NCBI GenBank assembly: GCA_944392805.1
Contig: CALXXZ010000004.1
Coordinates: 1-64,000 of the forward strand
Direction: 5' to 3'
Source: an uncultured Clostridia bacterium
GTDB taxonomy: Bacteria > Bacillota > Clostridia > TANB77 > CAG-508
Length of the DNA: 64,000 bases
The translations under genes and the position numbers were made by a program. This document shows, in pieces, positions 46,999 to 55,571 of the stretch (position 1 is its first letter; each line of letters begins with the position of its first letter). Under the pieces are notes generated by a model, which was not told where the DNA came from, ran no database searches, and worked only from the letters and a program-made list of their open reading frames with translations.

Positions 46999-48243
46999 TT
47001 AGTTCATCCATTCTTTTCCATCTACGACTCTAGCAACCATCATAGATGAAACTGTATCCCCAACAACATTAAGCATTGTTGCTGGTGCATCTATTATTGT
47101 AGCAATTATTGTTAATATTGGTAATGCTGCAACTGGATATCCCAACATACTAATAATTAACATTTCTGAGATTGTACCTCCACCTATTGGTACAGCTGTT
47201 ACTAATAAGTTTGCTAATAATGCAACTCCTAGCAAACCAAAAATATCTCCTGCTGTTGCTACACTTGTTCCAAATAAACATACTAAAAACATTATCTTAA
47301 ACATTGAGCCTATTATTGAGCCATCTTTGTGAAAACTTGTTCCTAATGGTATTGTTGTTTCTGCAATATCATCTGGAACTCCAATCTTTTTGCTAGCTTC
47401 TACATTTACAGGTATTGTTGCTGCACTTGAACATGTAGCTAATGCTGTTAAAGTTGTTGGCACAACATTTTTCCAGAAGGCTCTAATTCCTTTTTTACCA
47501 CCTGCCATAAATGCATAAATTGTATATACTATAAAATAGAAAGCTATTGCTACTACTGTGTATATTACAAATGTTTTTAAATATCCTACAACGATTGTTT
47601 CTCCAAAACTTCCTACTAATGCTGCAAAATAGCACCCTAATCCTATTGGAGCATAATACATAATGATTTTTACTACATTATTTACTATTTCATTTGCAGC
47701 TATTAGAAAATCTGTTACTGGCTTTGCTTTTTCACCAGTCATATTAATAGCTAATCCAAAAATTACTGAAAAGACTAATAATGCTACTATATTATCTTTT
47801 GATAATAACTTATTAAAATCATCTACTGATATTAGACTTACTGTCCTATCCATTATACTTAAGTCTTCTTCTTCACTTTCTTCTTCTATTGGTTCTTCTA
47901 ATGAACTTTTAATTTTTTCTCCATCTTCTGGTTCTACTAGTTTTACAAAATATGTACTAACAAAACCTACTAATACTGCTATTATCGATGTGAATAAAAA
48001 TACACATACTATTGTAACCATTATTTTGCCTAATCTTTTTGGTGTTTTCATTTTTGCTATTGATGTTGTGATTGTTAAGAATATTAGTGGGATTATTATC
48101 ACTAATAAAAAGTTTAAGAATAAATCGCCTAAAGGACTTAGAATAGTTGCTTTTTCTTTAAATACAATTCCTACGATTGCCCCAACGATTATCGCAACTA
48201 ATAATATAATCGTTGATTTGTAATTTGATAAAAATTTTTTCAT
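46999..48243 (-). CDS. Dicarboxylate/amino acid:cation symporter (DAACS family)
   Basis: The 414-residue protein has about eight transmembrane helices plus re-entrant loops. A Ser-rich LATCSSAATIPVN segment (about 265-277) and AVPIGGGTISEMLIISMLG near the end match the substrate-binding hairpins of the glutamate transporter fold. An acidic loop (residues 105-128, SLEEPIEEESEEEDLS) between early helices is unusual. It probably imports an amino acid or dicarboxylate with Na+ or H+. It is flanked on both sides by GGGGACGG-type repeats. Confidence 0.88.
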   Translation of the reverse strand: MKKFLSNYKSTIILLVAIIVGAIVGIVFKEKATILSPLGDLFLNFLLVIIIPLIFLTITTSIAKMKTPKRLGKIMVTIVCVFLFTSIIAVLVGFVSTYFVKLVEPEDGEKIKSSLEEPIEEESEEEDLSIMDRTVSLISVDDFNKLLSKDNIVALLVFSVIFGLAINMTGEKAKPVTDFLIAANEIVNNVVKIIMYYAPIGLGCYFAALVGSFGETIVVGYLKTFVIYTVVAIAFYFIVYTIYAFMAGGKKGIRAFWKNVVPTTLTALATCSSAATIPVNVEASKKIGVPDDIAETTIPLGTSFHKDGSIIGSMFKIMFLVCLFGTSVATAGDIFGLLGVALLANLLVTAVPIGGGTISEMLIISMLGYPVAALPILTIIATIIDAPATMLNVVGDTVSSMMVARVVDGKEWMN

Positions 48244-48374
48244 AATACTACCTCTTTTTCTTTAAAGGCAACTGAAAATATAATTATATTCTCAGGATTT
48301 GTTTTATTATATATTATAATATTCTATTACGCAATAGTTTATGAAGAAAAATCCTAAAAAAAGACTAATTTTTT

Positions 48375-48416
48375 CAAAAGAGGACCATCCCCATCTAACG
48401 AGACCGTCCCCTTTTA
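48375..48416. repeat. Solo, degenerate GGGGACGG-type arm
   Basis: This matches one arm of the composite elements (GGACCATCCCCATC...GAGACCGTCCCC) with several substitutions and has no partner arm or hairpin. Confidence 0.7.
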
Positions 48417-48420
48417 TGAA

Positions 48421-49059
48421 TTATACATACTTCATATTATTAAAAATTTTATTCATATATTCATCTGGATATTTTTTATCCAAATACTTTTCAATTCTAT
48501 TACTAGGTGGTATATTTTCTACTCTCTCTGATTGTCTATCAGCAGCTAAAGCAGAAATTGTTAAATCATATGTCATAAATACCATTAATACAATTGTACA
48601 GCTTTGAACTAATTTCATTTCTAGTTTTGTGTCTAATTTTTCTATAAGTGGTAATATAAATTTTATATATAGAATTCCTGCAATTCCCCAATATGAACAA
48701 TGTAATAAACTTGTTCTACCATTAAGATTAAATGGTATGTCTGAATAATCCCATGAAATAGTTCCAATCCACATTTCTTGTACCCAAGAACATAGATATT
48801 CTGTAATCCCTCCAAGTAACATACTTATTAAAAATACTTGTGGTAATTTTCTTACTTTTACTTTTTCAAAAAATATATAATATATGATTCCTCCAAGACC
48901 ATATACAGGTATAAATGGTCCATATATAACTCCTTGTCTTATTTCAAAATGACCTTTTTGAAATAGAACTACTATTGTTTCAAAAATATAGCCACAAATA
49001 CTTCCTATTATAAATATTATAAATACTTTTTCTAATTGTCTAAATTTTTCTTTCATCAT
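48421..49059 (-). CDS. CmpB-like putative ABC transporter permease (PF06541 type)
   Basis: This 212-residue membrane protein has about five helices and the motifs GYIFETIVVLFQKGHFEIRQGVIYGPF, GGITEYLCSWVQE and WDYSDIPFNLNGRTSLLHCSYWG. These are characteristic of the CmpB/ABC_trans_CmpB family of unknown function. No ATPase partner is adjacent. GGAG precedes a double ATG, and the second Met may be the real start. Confidence 0.75.
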   Translation of the reverse strand: MMKEKFRQLEKVFIIFIIGSICGYIFETIVVLFQKGHFEIRQGVIYGPFIPVYGLGGIIYYIFFEKVKVRKLPQVFLISMLLGGITEYLCSWVQEMWIGTISWDYSDIPFNLNGRTSLLHCSYWGIAGILYIKFILPLIEKLDTKLEMKLVQSCTIVLMVFMTYDLTISALAADRQSERVENIPPSNRIEKYLDKKYPDEYMNKIFNNMKYV

Positions 49060-49126
49060 CTTCTCCTATATGTTTTTTACTATTATACCGTTTTTTGTCA
49101 ATTTTGGCTACATTTTTTTCTTAAGA

Positions 49127-49150
49127 TTTTCTTACGATTTTGTAAGAAAA
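49127..49150. terminator. Hairpin after the FTR-like gene
   Basis: A 9-bp stem (49127-49135 with 49142-49150) extends outward into AAGAA/TTCTT pairing. No long T run follows, so termination is probable but not certain. Confidence 0.45.
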
Positions 49151-49157
49151 CGATATT

Positions 49158-49349
49158 TTAAGAATTTTCTTTATTATCTATAACAAATAAGTTACACTTG
49201 CAAATTCCCTCTTTGATAAATTGGTCACATGGACACATAGTAGTTTCATCCATTTGAACTCTGCAAGGACAATGCCCATTTTTTCTGTGTATTCCTTCTA
49301 TTATTTTATTAACATATTCTTTATCAGGATTTAATCTATATCCTTTCAT
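49158..49349 (-). CDS. Ferredoxin-thioredoxin reductase-like catalytic chain protein
   Basis: The start is set at ATG 49349 (MKGYRLNPD), because AGGAGG lies seven bases upstream. An earlier in-frame ATG overlaps the trx stop and has no ribosome site. The 63-residue protein has CPCR, CPCDQF and CKCNLF, the cysteine pattern that in FTR holds a [4Fe-4S] cluster beside a redox disulfide. It is much shorter than plant FTR-beta. The thioredoxin gene is directly upstream, suggesting that this protein reduces that thioredoxin. Confidence 0.85.
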   Translation of the reverse strand: MKGYRLNPDKEYVNKIIEGIHRKNGHCPCRVQMDETTMCPCDQFIKEGICKCNLFVIDNKENS

Positions 49350-49359
49350 ATTATTCCTC

Positions 49360-49680
49360 CTATTCATCTATATATTTTGACATTTCTGATACTATTTCAT
49401 TTTCATTCATAAATCCTTCCATTCTGTTTAGAGGTTTTCCGTCTTTAAAAATAATCATTGTAGGTACTACTTCAATTCCATATTTAAAAGCTAAATCTCT
49501 AGCACCATCTATATCTACTTTAGCTATGTCAAACCCAGCTCTAGATTCTGAAATTTTTTCTAATACTGGTCCTAACATTCTACATGGTCCACACCAAGTT
49601 GCAAAAAAGTCAACTAATATTGGTGATTTAGATTTTAATACCTCACTTTCAAAATTTTCTTCATTAACATGTTTTAACAT
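49360..49680 (-). CDS. trxA: Thioredoxin
   Basis: This 106-residue thioredoxin fold has the WCGPC active site (residues 29-33), the conserved VDIDGARDLAFKYGIEVVPTMIIFKDG with its cis-Pro, and a terminal helix. It is a general dithiol reductant in the cytosol. It is transcribed with the FTR-like gene, which suggests ferredoxin-linked reduction in addition to or instead of NADPH. AGGAGAG precedes the ATG. Confidence 0.96.
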   Translation of the reverse strand: MLKHVNEENFESEVLKSKSPILVDFFATWCGPCRMLGPVLEKISESRAGFDIAKVDIDGARDLAFKYGIEVVPTMIIFKDGKPLNRMEGFMNENEIVSEMSKYIDE

Positions 49681-49696
49681 ATTTAATCTCTCCTTT

Positions 49697-52600
49697 CTAT
49701 TCTACACTCTTTAAACTTTCTATCATATCTATTTTCTTTAATGCAAAATATGTTAATATATTAACTATTATTGTAAATGCTATTGTTATTAATATTGCAT
49801 ACAAATAACTTATTGGATGAACAATTTTACTAAATCTTAACATATTTATTTCACATGTTCCTATTATATAGAAATTTAAGAAATATCCTCCGATTAGTCC
49901 TATTGCAATTCCTATAATTGTTAATAAGATTGATTCTCTTCCTATATAATTATATACTTCATTATCATAAAATCCTAATACTTTTATTGTCGCAAGTTCT
50001 CTTTCTCTTTCACTTATATTTACATTTGCCAAGTTGTATAAAACTACAAACGCTAGCATTCCTGCTGCACCTATTAATATTACTACTACATAATCTAATG
50101 AATTTAATGTATCATCTAATATTGTCATTGTTGATGATACTCTTGACACAGCTGAAATTTCTTTTTGTTCCATTAGCTCTGTAACAAATTCATCTTCTTG
50201 TTCTTCTGTAAATTCTACATTTTTAGTTAAGACTACATTTGTTTCATATGGTTTTTGGAATAAATTTTCATACATTTCTTTTGACATATATACATAGTGA
50301 TAAACATAATTTTCTACTATATTTGAGATTTTTACTTCATATTCATTACTGTCTGTATCTCGTAATATTATTGTATCTCCACTTTCTACGCCAAGTAATT
50401 GAGCTACTTTATCTGTTAAACATATTTCATTATTACTTAATTGAATTTCATTTTTAGTTTTTACATCTCTTAAATTTATTAAACCTTGTAAATCATCTTT
50501 TGGTACTATTATTTGTACATCTTCTTCATTTTGATCTTTTACTGCTACACTTGATAACATATGTGTTTCTACTAATTTTTCTGTTTTCTCATTTGCTGAT
50601 AAATTGTTTATAAAGTCTTGCTTTTCTTGCTGTTCTACTTCATCTTTTATACTTATTTCTAAATCATAGTTAAATACTTTTTCGTATTGATTTGGTAGTA
50701 TTGCTTTTATTGAGTCTTTTAATCCAAATCCTGTTAGTATTAATGCTGTACAACCTGCTATTCCTACTATTGTCATCAATACTCTCTTTTTATATCTAAA
50801 TATATTTCTTATTGTTACTTTTTGACTAAAGTTTAGATGTTTCCATATAAATGGTATTTTTTCTAATAATACTCTGCTTCCTTTTTTTGGTGCTTTTGGT
50901 CTCATTAATGTTGCTGGCATACTTTTTAATTCTTTTACTGCTGAATATATTGTAGCTCCTATTATACATATGCAAATTAGTATTAGTCCAATTCCTCCAT
51001 ATTTCCAATTAAAGCTCAATGCTATTTTGTCTGTCATTTGATACATCATTGAATACATTTCCCATATTATTGCTGGTAATGTTGCAAATCCAACACACAT
51101 TCCTATTATTCCACCTATTATGCTTGCTAAACTTGCATATATGATGTATTTACTAATAATTTGTAATTTATTATATCCTAATGCTTTTAGTGTTCCTATT
51201 TCCATTCTTTGTTCTTCTACCATTCTTGTCATTGATGTTAATGATATTAATGCTGCTACTGCAAAAAATACTATTGGAAATACTTGTGATATATTTTCTA
51301 TGCTTTCTGTATCTTGTATAAAACTTACATATCCTGAATTTGCATTTCTATCTAAGATATACCATTCTGGTTTTTCTATATCATTTACTTCTTCTTTTGC
51401 ATCTAATAGTTTTGCTTCTGCATCTTCTATTTTTTGTTCATATTCTTGTTTGTTTTTTTCTAATTCTTGCTCTCCATCTATTATTTCTTGTTTTGCATTT
51501 TCTAATTCATTTTTTGCATCTTCTATTTGATTATATGTAGATGTCTTTGTTTTATTTAACTGTTTTTCTTGTGTTTCTAATTTTGCTTTTCCTTGTTGTA
51601 TCTGATCTTTTCCGTTTTGAATTTCTTGTTTTCCTTTATTTATTCCATTTTCTATTTCAGTTATTCCTACAACTAATTTTTGTTGTGTTTGTTCTAATGT
51701 TTGAAGCTGACCTTCTATATATAATTTTTGTTGTTCTTCTTGTTCTGTTAATGTTTCTCCATTTTCTATTTTTTTCAACAATATCTCATATTGTGCTTGT
51801 AATTCAGCAATTCCTGAATTTATTTGTTCTAAGTTTGCTTGAAGTCCTTGTTTCTGTGCTTCTAGTTGCTCAAATCGTTTATTTGCCTCCTGTTCTTTTA
51901 TCTGTAGTCGTTTTTCATTTTCCTCTATTTCTTTTTTTGCATTTTCTATTTCTTTTTCAGCATTTGCAAATTCTGTATCTGCTTTTTTCTTATTAGATTC
52001 AATTTCCGCTTCTCCATCTTCTATTTCTTTTCTACCATCTTGCAACTTCTTTTCAGCATCTTGAATCTGAGTTTCAGCTTCTTGTTTTTGTGTATTTAGT
52101 TCATTTTCTGCTTCTTGTAATTTTTCATTTGCTTTTTCTACTAATTGTTCTTTTCTTGCAGTTTCTCTTTGTTCTTTTATATTTTCTATGTTATCTTTTA
52201 CAGTTTCTATATAATCTTCATATTCTTTTGTTGAAGTAGTATATTTATCTGCATTTGCTACCTTTACATATATATTTGTATATATATCTGTAGCATTTAT
52301 ATTACTTTCGGGAATATATATGTAATAATTTACTTTTCCTGCTCCTAAGCTACTTGTTCCTCTGTCTCTTGATATATATAGTGGACTTCTTGCTGTTCCT
52401 ACTATTTTTAATTCTTTTTGTTTTAAATATTCTATTGCTTCTCCTTCATCATTTGTAGTATTTTCTATTTCTATAAGTATTGTATCTCCTATTTGTTTGT
52501 TATTTTCTTTTAAGAAGTTTTCTTCTACAAGACATTCTTGCTCATTTTCTGGCATTCTCCCTTGTAATAATTTAGGAGTATTTATTTCTTCTATTGTTAG

Positions 52601-52918
52601 TACTTTGGCGACTATCTCTTTGTTTTCTATTTCTATTTTTCCATCGGTTTCATATGTACCATATACTTTTTCTACATTTTCTATTTTTGATATTTCTTCT
52701 ACATCTTGATTTGTTAATCCTAATGTAGATAATATTTGTATATCATATACATGTTGCTCTTTATAATATTTATCAATTGTGTCTATCATATCTGGTGAAG
52801 AAGCTCTTAATCCTGCAAAAAAGCCTACTCCTAAAAATGCCATTAATAATATTGATATAAATTTTTTATATGTATTTTTTATTTCTTTTACACTATCTTT
52901 TAATAAGGCTTTTTTCAT
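49697..52918 (-). CDS. FtsX/MacB-type ABC transporter permease with long coiled-coil insert
   Basis: The start is set at ATG 52918 (MKKALLKDSVKEIKNTYKKF), 9 bases after GGAGGG. An upstream ATG overlaps the ATPase stop. The 1073-residue protein has an N-terminal membrane helix, an extracytoplasmic domain, then roughly 260 residues of Glu/Lys/Gln-rich coiled coil (about 255-525). FtsX-type membrane clusters follow near residues 560-700 and at the C-terminus (ISERERELATIKVLGFYD...). Two FtsX domains fused in one chain resemble large clostridial permeases. The coiled coil could contact a peptidoglycan hydrolase or span the wall. The substrate is unknown. Confidence 0.88.
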   Translation of the reverse strand: MKKALLKDSVKEIKNTYKKFISILLMAFLGVGFFAGLRASSPDMIDTIDKYYKEQHVYDIQILSTLGLTNQDVEEISKIENVEKVYGTYETDGKIEIENKEIVAKVLTIEEINTPKLLQGRMPENEQECLVEENFLKENNKQIGDTILIEIENTTNDEGEAIEYLKQKELKIVGTARSPLYISRDRGTSSLGAGKVNYYIYIPESNINATDIYTNIYVKVANADKYTTSTKEYEDYIETVKDNIENIKEQRETARKEQLVEKANEKLQEAENELNTQKQEAETQIQDAEKKLQDGRKEIEDGEAEIESNKKKADTEFANAEKEIENAKKEIEENEKRLQIKEQEANKRFEQLEAQKQGLQANLEQINSGIAELQAQYEILLKKIENGETLTEQEEQQKLYIEGQLQTLEQTQQKLVVGITEIENGINKGKQEIQNGKDQIQQGKAKLETQEKQLNKTKTSTYNQIEDAKNELENAKQEIIDGEQELEKNKQEYEQKIEDAEAKLLDAKEEVNDIEKPEWYILDRNANSGYVSFIQDTESIENISQVFPIVFFAVAALISLTSMTRMVEEQRMEIGTLKALGYNKLQIISKYIIYASLASIIGGIIGMCVGFATLPAIIWEMYSMMYQMTDKIALSFNWKYGGIGLILICICIIGATIYSAVKELKSMPATLMRPKAPKKGSRVLLEKIPFIWKHLNFSQKVTIRNIFRYKKRVLMTIVGIAGCTALILTGFGLKDSIKAILPNQYEKVFNYDLEISIKDEVEQQEKQDFINNLSANEKTEKLVETHMLSSVAVKDQNEEDVQIIVPKDDLQGLINLRDVKTKNEIQLSNNEICLTDKVAQLLGVESGDTIILRDTDSNEYEVKISNIVENYVYHYVYMSKEMYENLFQKPYETNVVLTKNVEFTEEQEDEFVTELMEQKEISAVSRVSSTMTILDDTLNSLDYVVVILIGAAGMLAFVVLYNLANVNISERERELATIKVLGFYDNEVYNYIGRESILLTIIGIAIGLIGGYFLNFYIIGTCEINMLRFSKIVHPISYLYAILITIAFTIIVNILTYFALKKIDMIESLKSVE

Positions 52919-52938
52919 TTTGGATTCCCTCCTTCCTT

Positions 52939-53640
52939 TTACCATTCTATTTGTTCTATTGGAGTTGCTCTTTCATTTATTTCAATTTTTTCAGCAGTTC
53001 CATTTTTGAAGTGTATTACTTTGTCTGCCATTGGTGCTAATGCTGTATTATGTGTTATTATAATTACTGTCATATTTTCTTTTCTTGCCATGTCTTGTAA
53101 TAGTTTTAGTATCTGTTTTCCTGTTTTATAGTCTAATGCTCCTGTTGGTTCATCACATAGCAATAATTTAGGATTTTTGGCTATTGCTCTTGCTATTGCT
53201 ATTCTTTGTTGTTCTCCTCCTGATAATTGTGATGGAAAATTATTTTTTCTATCTTTTAATCCTACTTTTTCTATTACTTCTTCAGGATTTAATGCATTTT
53301 TGCATATTTGTGTCGCAAGTTCTACATTTTCTTTTGCTGTTAGATTTTGTACAAGATTATAAAATTGAAATACAAATCCTATATCTTCTCTTCTATATTT
53401 AATTAATTCTTTGTTTGTTAGTTTTGTTACTTTTTTTCCATCTACTATTACTTCTCCTGATGTTGCTACATCCATTCCTCCTAATATATTTAATGCTGTT
53501 GTTTTTCCCGCTCCTGATGGACCAACTATTACAACTAATTCTCCTTTTTCTATACTGAAATTAGCATTTTCTAATGCTTTTATTTTTACTTCTCCCATTT
53601 TATATTCTTTACAAACATTTTTAAATTCTATATATGGCAT
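52939..53640 (-). CDS. ABC transporter ATP-binding protein (LolD/MacB type)
   Basis: The start is taken as ATG 53640 (MPYIEFKNV), because GGAGG lies just upstream. Earlier in-frame Met codons fall in the repeat element or the ribosome site. The 233-residue ATPase has Walker A GPSGAGKT, the Q-loop [12 protein letters not shown], signature LSGGEQQR, Walker [13 protein letters not shown] and a switch His (IITHNTAL). It energises the FtsX-type permease downstream, whose start lies 21 bases beyond this stop. Confidence 0.95.
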   Translation of the reverse strand: MPYIEFKNVCKEYKMGEVKIKALENANFSIEKGELVVIVGPSGAGKTTALNILGGMDVATSGEVIVDGKKVTKLTNKELIKYRREDIGFVFQFYNLVQNLTAKENVELATQICKNALNPEEVIEKVGLKDRKNNFPSQLSGGEQQRIAIARAIAKNPKLLLCDEPTGALDYKTGKQILKLLQDMARKENMTVIIITHNTALAPMADKVIHFKNGTAEKIEINERATPIEQIEW

Positions 53641-53662
53641 ACTTTTTTCCTCCATTTTAATG

Positions 53663-53754
53663 AAAAGTTGATATATTACTATGTAATAAAGCAAAGACCC
53701 CCGACGAAGACCCAGAATATGGTTTTGCTATGGAATAGTAATATATCAACTTTT
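53663..53754. repeat. Structured palindromic element, copy R5 (inverted orientation)
   Basis: The 20-bp perfect stem (53663-53682 with 53735-53754) and inner stem GCAAA (53691-53695) with TTTGC (53724-53728) enclose the complement of the conserved loop. It lies in the upstream region of the divergent ABC transporter and 102-residue genes, so it could be transcribed as a 5' leader. Confidence 0.85.
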
Positions 53755-53829
53755 CTATTAAATAAAAAATATAATAAATTACTATTTCAATTGAATTATA
53801 TCACATTATTGAAATAAATAATATACTTA

Positions 53830-53858
53830 TTGACATTTTTTTATGATTTTGGTATCAT
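53830..53858 (+). promoter_or_regulatory. Promoter of the small surface protein gene
   Basis: A perfect TTGACA (53830-53835), a 17-base spacer and TATCAT (53853-53858) precede the ribosome site TTAGGAGG. Confidence 0.75.
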
Positions 53859-53901
53859 ATATTATGATTTTTGAATTATGTATCGTTAGGAGGTTTTACA
53901 A

Positions 53902-54210
53902 ATGTCAAAATTATCAAAGTTTATTATAGTTTTAGGAATTGTTTTTTTATTAATATTTAATTTTTCACACGTTTTTGCAGCTTCACCTGTTGATATGAAT
54001 TTGGGTAATACTAATAGTAATACTACTAATAACAATAATAATAATAACACTAATACTTCTTCTGGTAGTTCAACTTCTACTTTGTCTTCTACAGTTACTA
54101 CTTCTGATTTTGATTTAGAATTGACTAATATTTTAAGTATTTGTTTGATTGTTGTTGGTGTTTTACTTATTTTATTAGGTATTGCTATTTTAATTAGATT
54201 GAAAAATTAA
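53902..54210 (+). CDS. Small exported membrane-anchored Asn/Ser/Thr-rich protein
   Basis: This 102-residue protein has a signal peptide (residues 1-27, ending HVFAAS), a low-complexity Asn/Thr/Ser linker (35-70) and a C-terminal membrane helix (78-98) with a positively charged end. There is no enzyme domain or sorting motif. It is probably a short stalk displayed at the cell surface. The family is not recognised. It is monocistronic and divergent from the ABC transporter. Confidence 0.75.
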   Translation: MSKLSKFIIVLGIVFLLIFNFSHVFAASPVDMNLGNTNSNTTNNNNNNNTNTSSGSSTSTLSSTVTTSDFDLELTNILSICLIVVGVLLILLGIAILIRLKN

Positions 54211-54236
54211 AAGTTTTAAATTTATTGTTTATACAT

Positions 54237-54277
54237 AAAATATGAGCAGGTTTTTGATAAAACTCTGCTCATATTTT
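54237..54277. terminator. Bidirectional terminator between convergent genes
   Basis: A 13-bp stem (54237-54249 with 54265-54277) with A and T flanks overlaps the stop codon of the SleB-like gene. Confidence 0.85.
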
Positions 54278-54954
54278 TATTTACAAAATCTATGTTTTCC
54301 AATAGTAACAGTCATTGGTCTTGACCAAATCCATTTATTTGTAGCAGTATTTGGATTAAAATAATAAATTGCTCCATATGTTGGATCCCAACCGTTTAAT
54401 GCATCTTGTGCAGCTTTTTTTGCTGTATTATCAGGTGTTAGATTTATTTGACCATCAGAAACTGCATCAAATGCTCCACTTTGATATATTACACCTGAAA
54501 TTGTATTAGGAAATTTGCTACTTTTTACTCTATTTAATATTACAGCCGCAACAGCAACTTGTCCTACATAAGGTTCTCCTCTAGCTTCTCCATAAATCGC
54601 TCTTGCAAGTAAATTCACATCAGAAGAATTACTTGATGAGCTACCACTTGAAGATGAATTTGAAGTTATTCCCATTGCAGTTAATGTTTTAGGTCCTGCT
54701 ATACCATCAACACTTAACCCATTTTTTTGTTGAAATTTCTTTACTGCTGATACTGTTTGGCTACCATATATCCCATCTACACTTCCACTATAATATCCCC
54801 ATCTTTTCAATTTATCTTGTATAGTTTTTACTTCTTCTCCTCTTGAACCATATTTTGATAATGCTTCAACTTCATTATATTGTAATGATAATGTTGTTAT
54901 TAATGTCACTACTAATACAATTAATATTGCAAAACCATATATTTTTCTTTTCAT
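54277..54954 (-). CDS. sleB: SleB-like cell wall hydrolase with peptidoglycan-binding domain
   Basis: A signal-anchor (residues 5-25) is followed by a type 1 peptidoglycan-binding domain (GSRGEEVKTIQDKLKRWGYY...KTLTAMGI, about 37-95) and a Ser-rich linker. The SleB-type hydrolase_2 domain comes last (LARAIYGEARGEPYVGQVAVAAVILNRV, with the catalytic Glu in GEARGEP, ending TVTIGKHRFCK). SleB-class enzymes cleave spore cortex at germination. Together with the YtvI-like gene this supports a spore former. Length of 225 is typical. Confidence 0.92.
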   Translation of the reverse strand: MKRKIYGFAILIVLVVTLITTLSLQYNEVEALSKYGSRGEEVKTIQDKLKRWGYYSGSVDGIYGSQTVSAVKKFQQKNGLSVDGIAGPKTLTAMGITSNSSSSGSSSSNSSDVNLLARAIYGEARGEPYVGQVAVAAVILNRVKSSKFPNTISGVIYQSGAFDAVSDGQINLTPDNTAKKAAQDALNGWDPTYGAIYYFNPNTATNKWIWSRPMTVTIGKHRFCK

Positions 54955-55014
54955 TATATCACCCTTTGCATAAATTTTATATTATTTTATACAATTATGG
55001 TGTTTTTATACATT

Positions 55015-55452
55015 TTACAAATTATTAATTGCATTTCTTGCCATTTCATCACATCTATTATTAAATTCGTTATCAGCATGTCCTTTTACTTTTATAAATT
55101 CCACTTTATGTTTTTTGGTTAATGCATAAAGTTCTTGCCATAATTCTTGATTTTTTACACTCTTTCCATCAGCTGTTTTCCAACCTTTTTTCATCCAATT
55201 GTATATCCAACCTTGATTAAAAGCATTTACAACATATGCACTATCACTATAAATTTGCACATCACTTTCTACTTTTAAACATTTTAATGCTTCAATTACT
55301 GCTGAAATTTCCATTATATTGTTTGTTGTGTTTTTCATTCCACCTGAAATTTCTTTTTTAGCATCTTTGTACATTAATATTGCTCCCCAACCTCCTGGGC
55401 CTGGATTTCCTGAACATGCACCATCAGTATAAATTATTACTTTTTCTCCCAT
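55015..55452 (-). CDS. rnhA: Ribonuclease HI
   Basis: It degrades RNA in RNA-DNA hybrids. The 145-residue protein carries the full carboxylate set D10 ([16 protein letters not shown]), E48 ([12 protein letters not shown]), D70 (IYSDSAYVV) and D134 (NNRCDEMA), plus the basic handle [14 protein letters not shown] and the flexible-loop His in KGHADNE. Length and order are as in E. coli RNase HI. GGAGG precedes the ATG. Confidence 0.97.
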   Translation of the reverse strand: MGEKVIIYTDGACSGNPGPGGWGAILMYKDAKKEISGGMKNTTNNIMEISAVIEALKCLKVESDVQIYSDSAYVVNAFNQGWIYNWMKKGWKTADGKSVKNQELWQELYALTKKHKVEFIKVKGHADNEFNNRCDEMARNAINNL

Positions 55453-55571
55453 ATTGCCTCCATTTTTAATTATTTTTATATTTTTTTAGTATAAGTATTT
55501 TTTTTTTTCATATTTTGTGATAAGATTATACCAATAAAATTAGAATATTTCAATATTTTTAGGAGGTTTTC

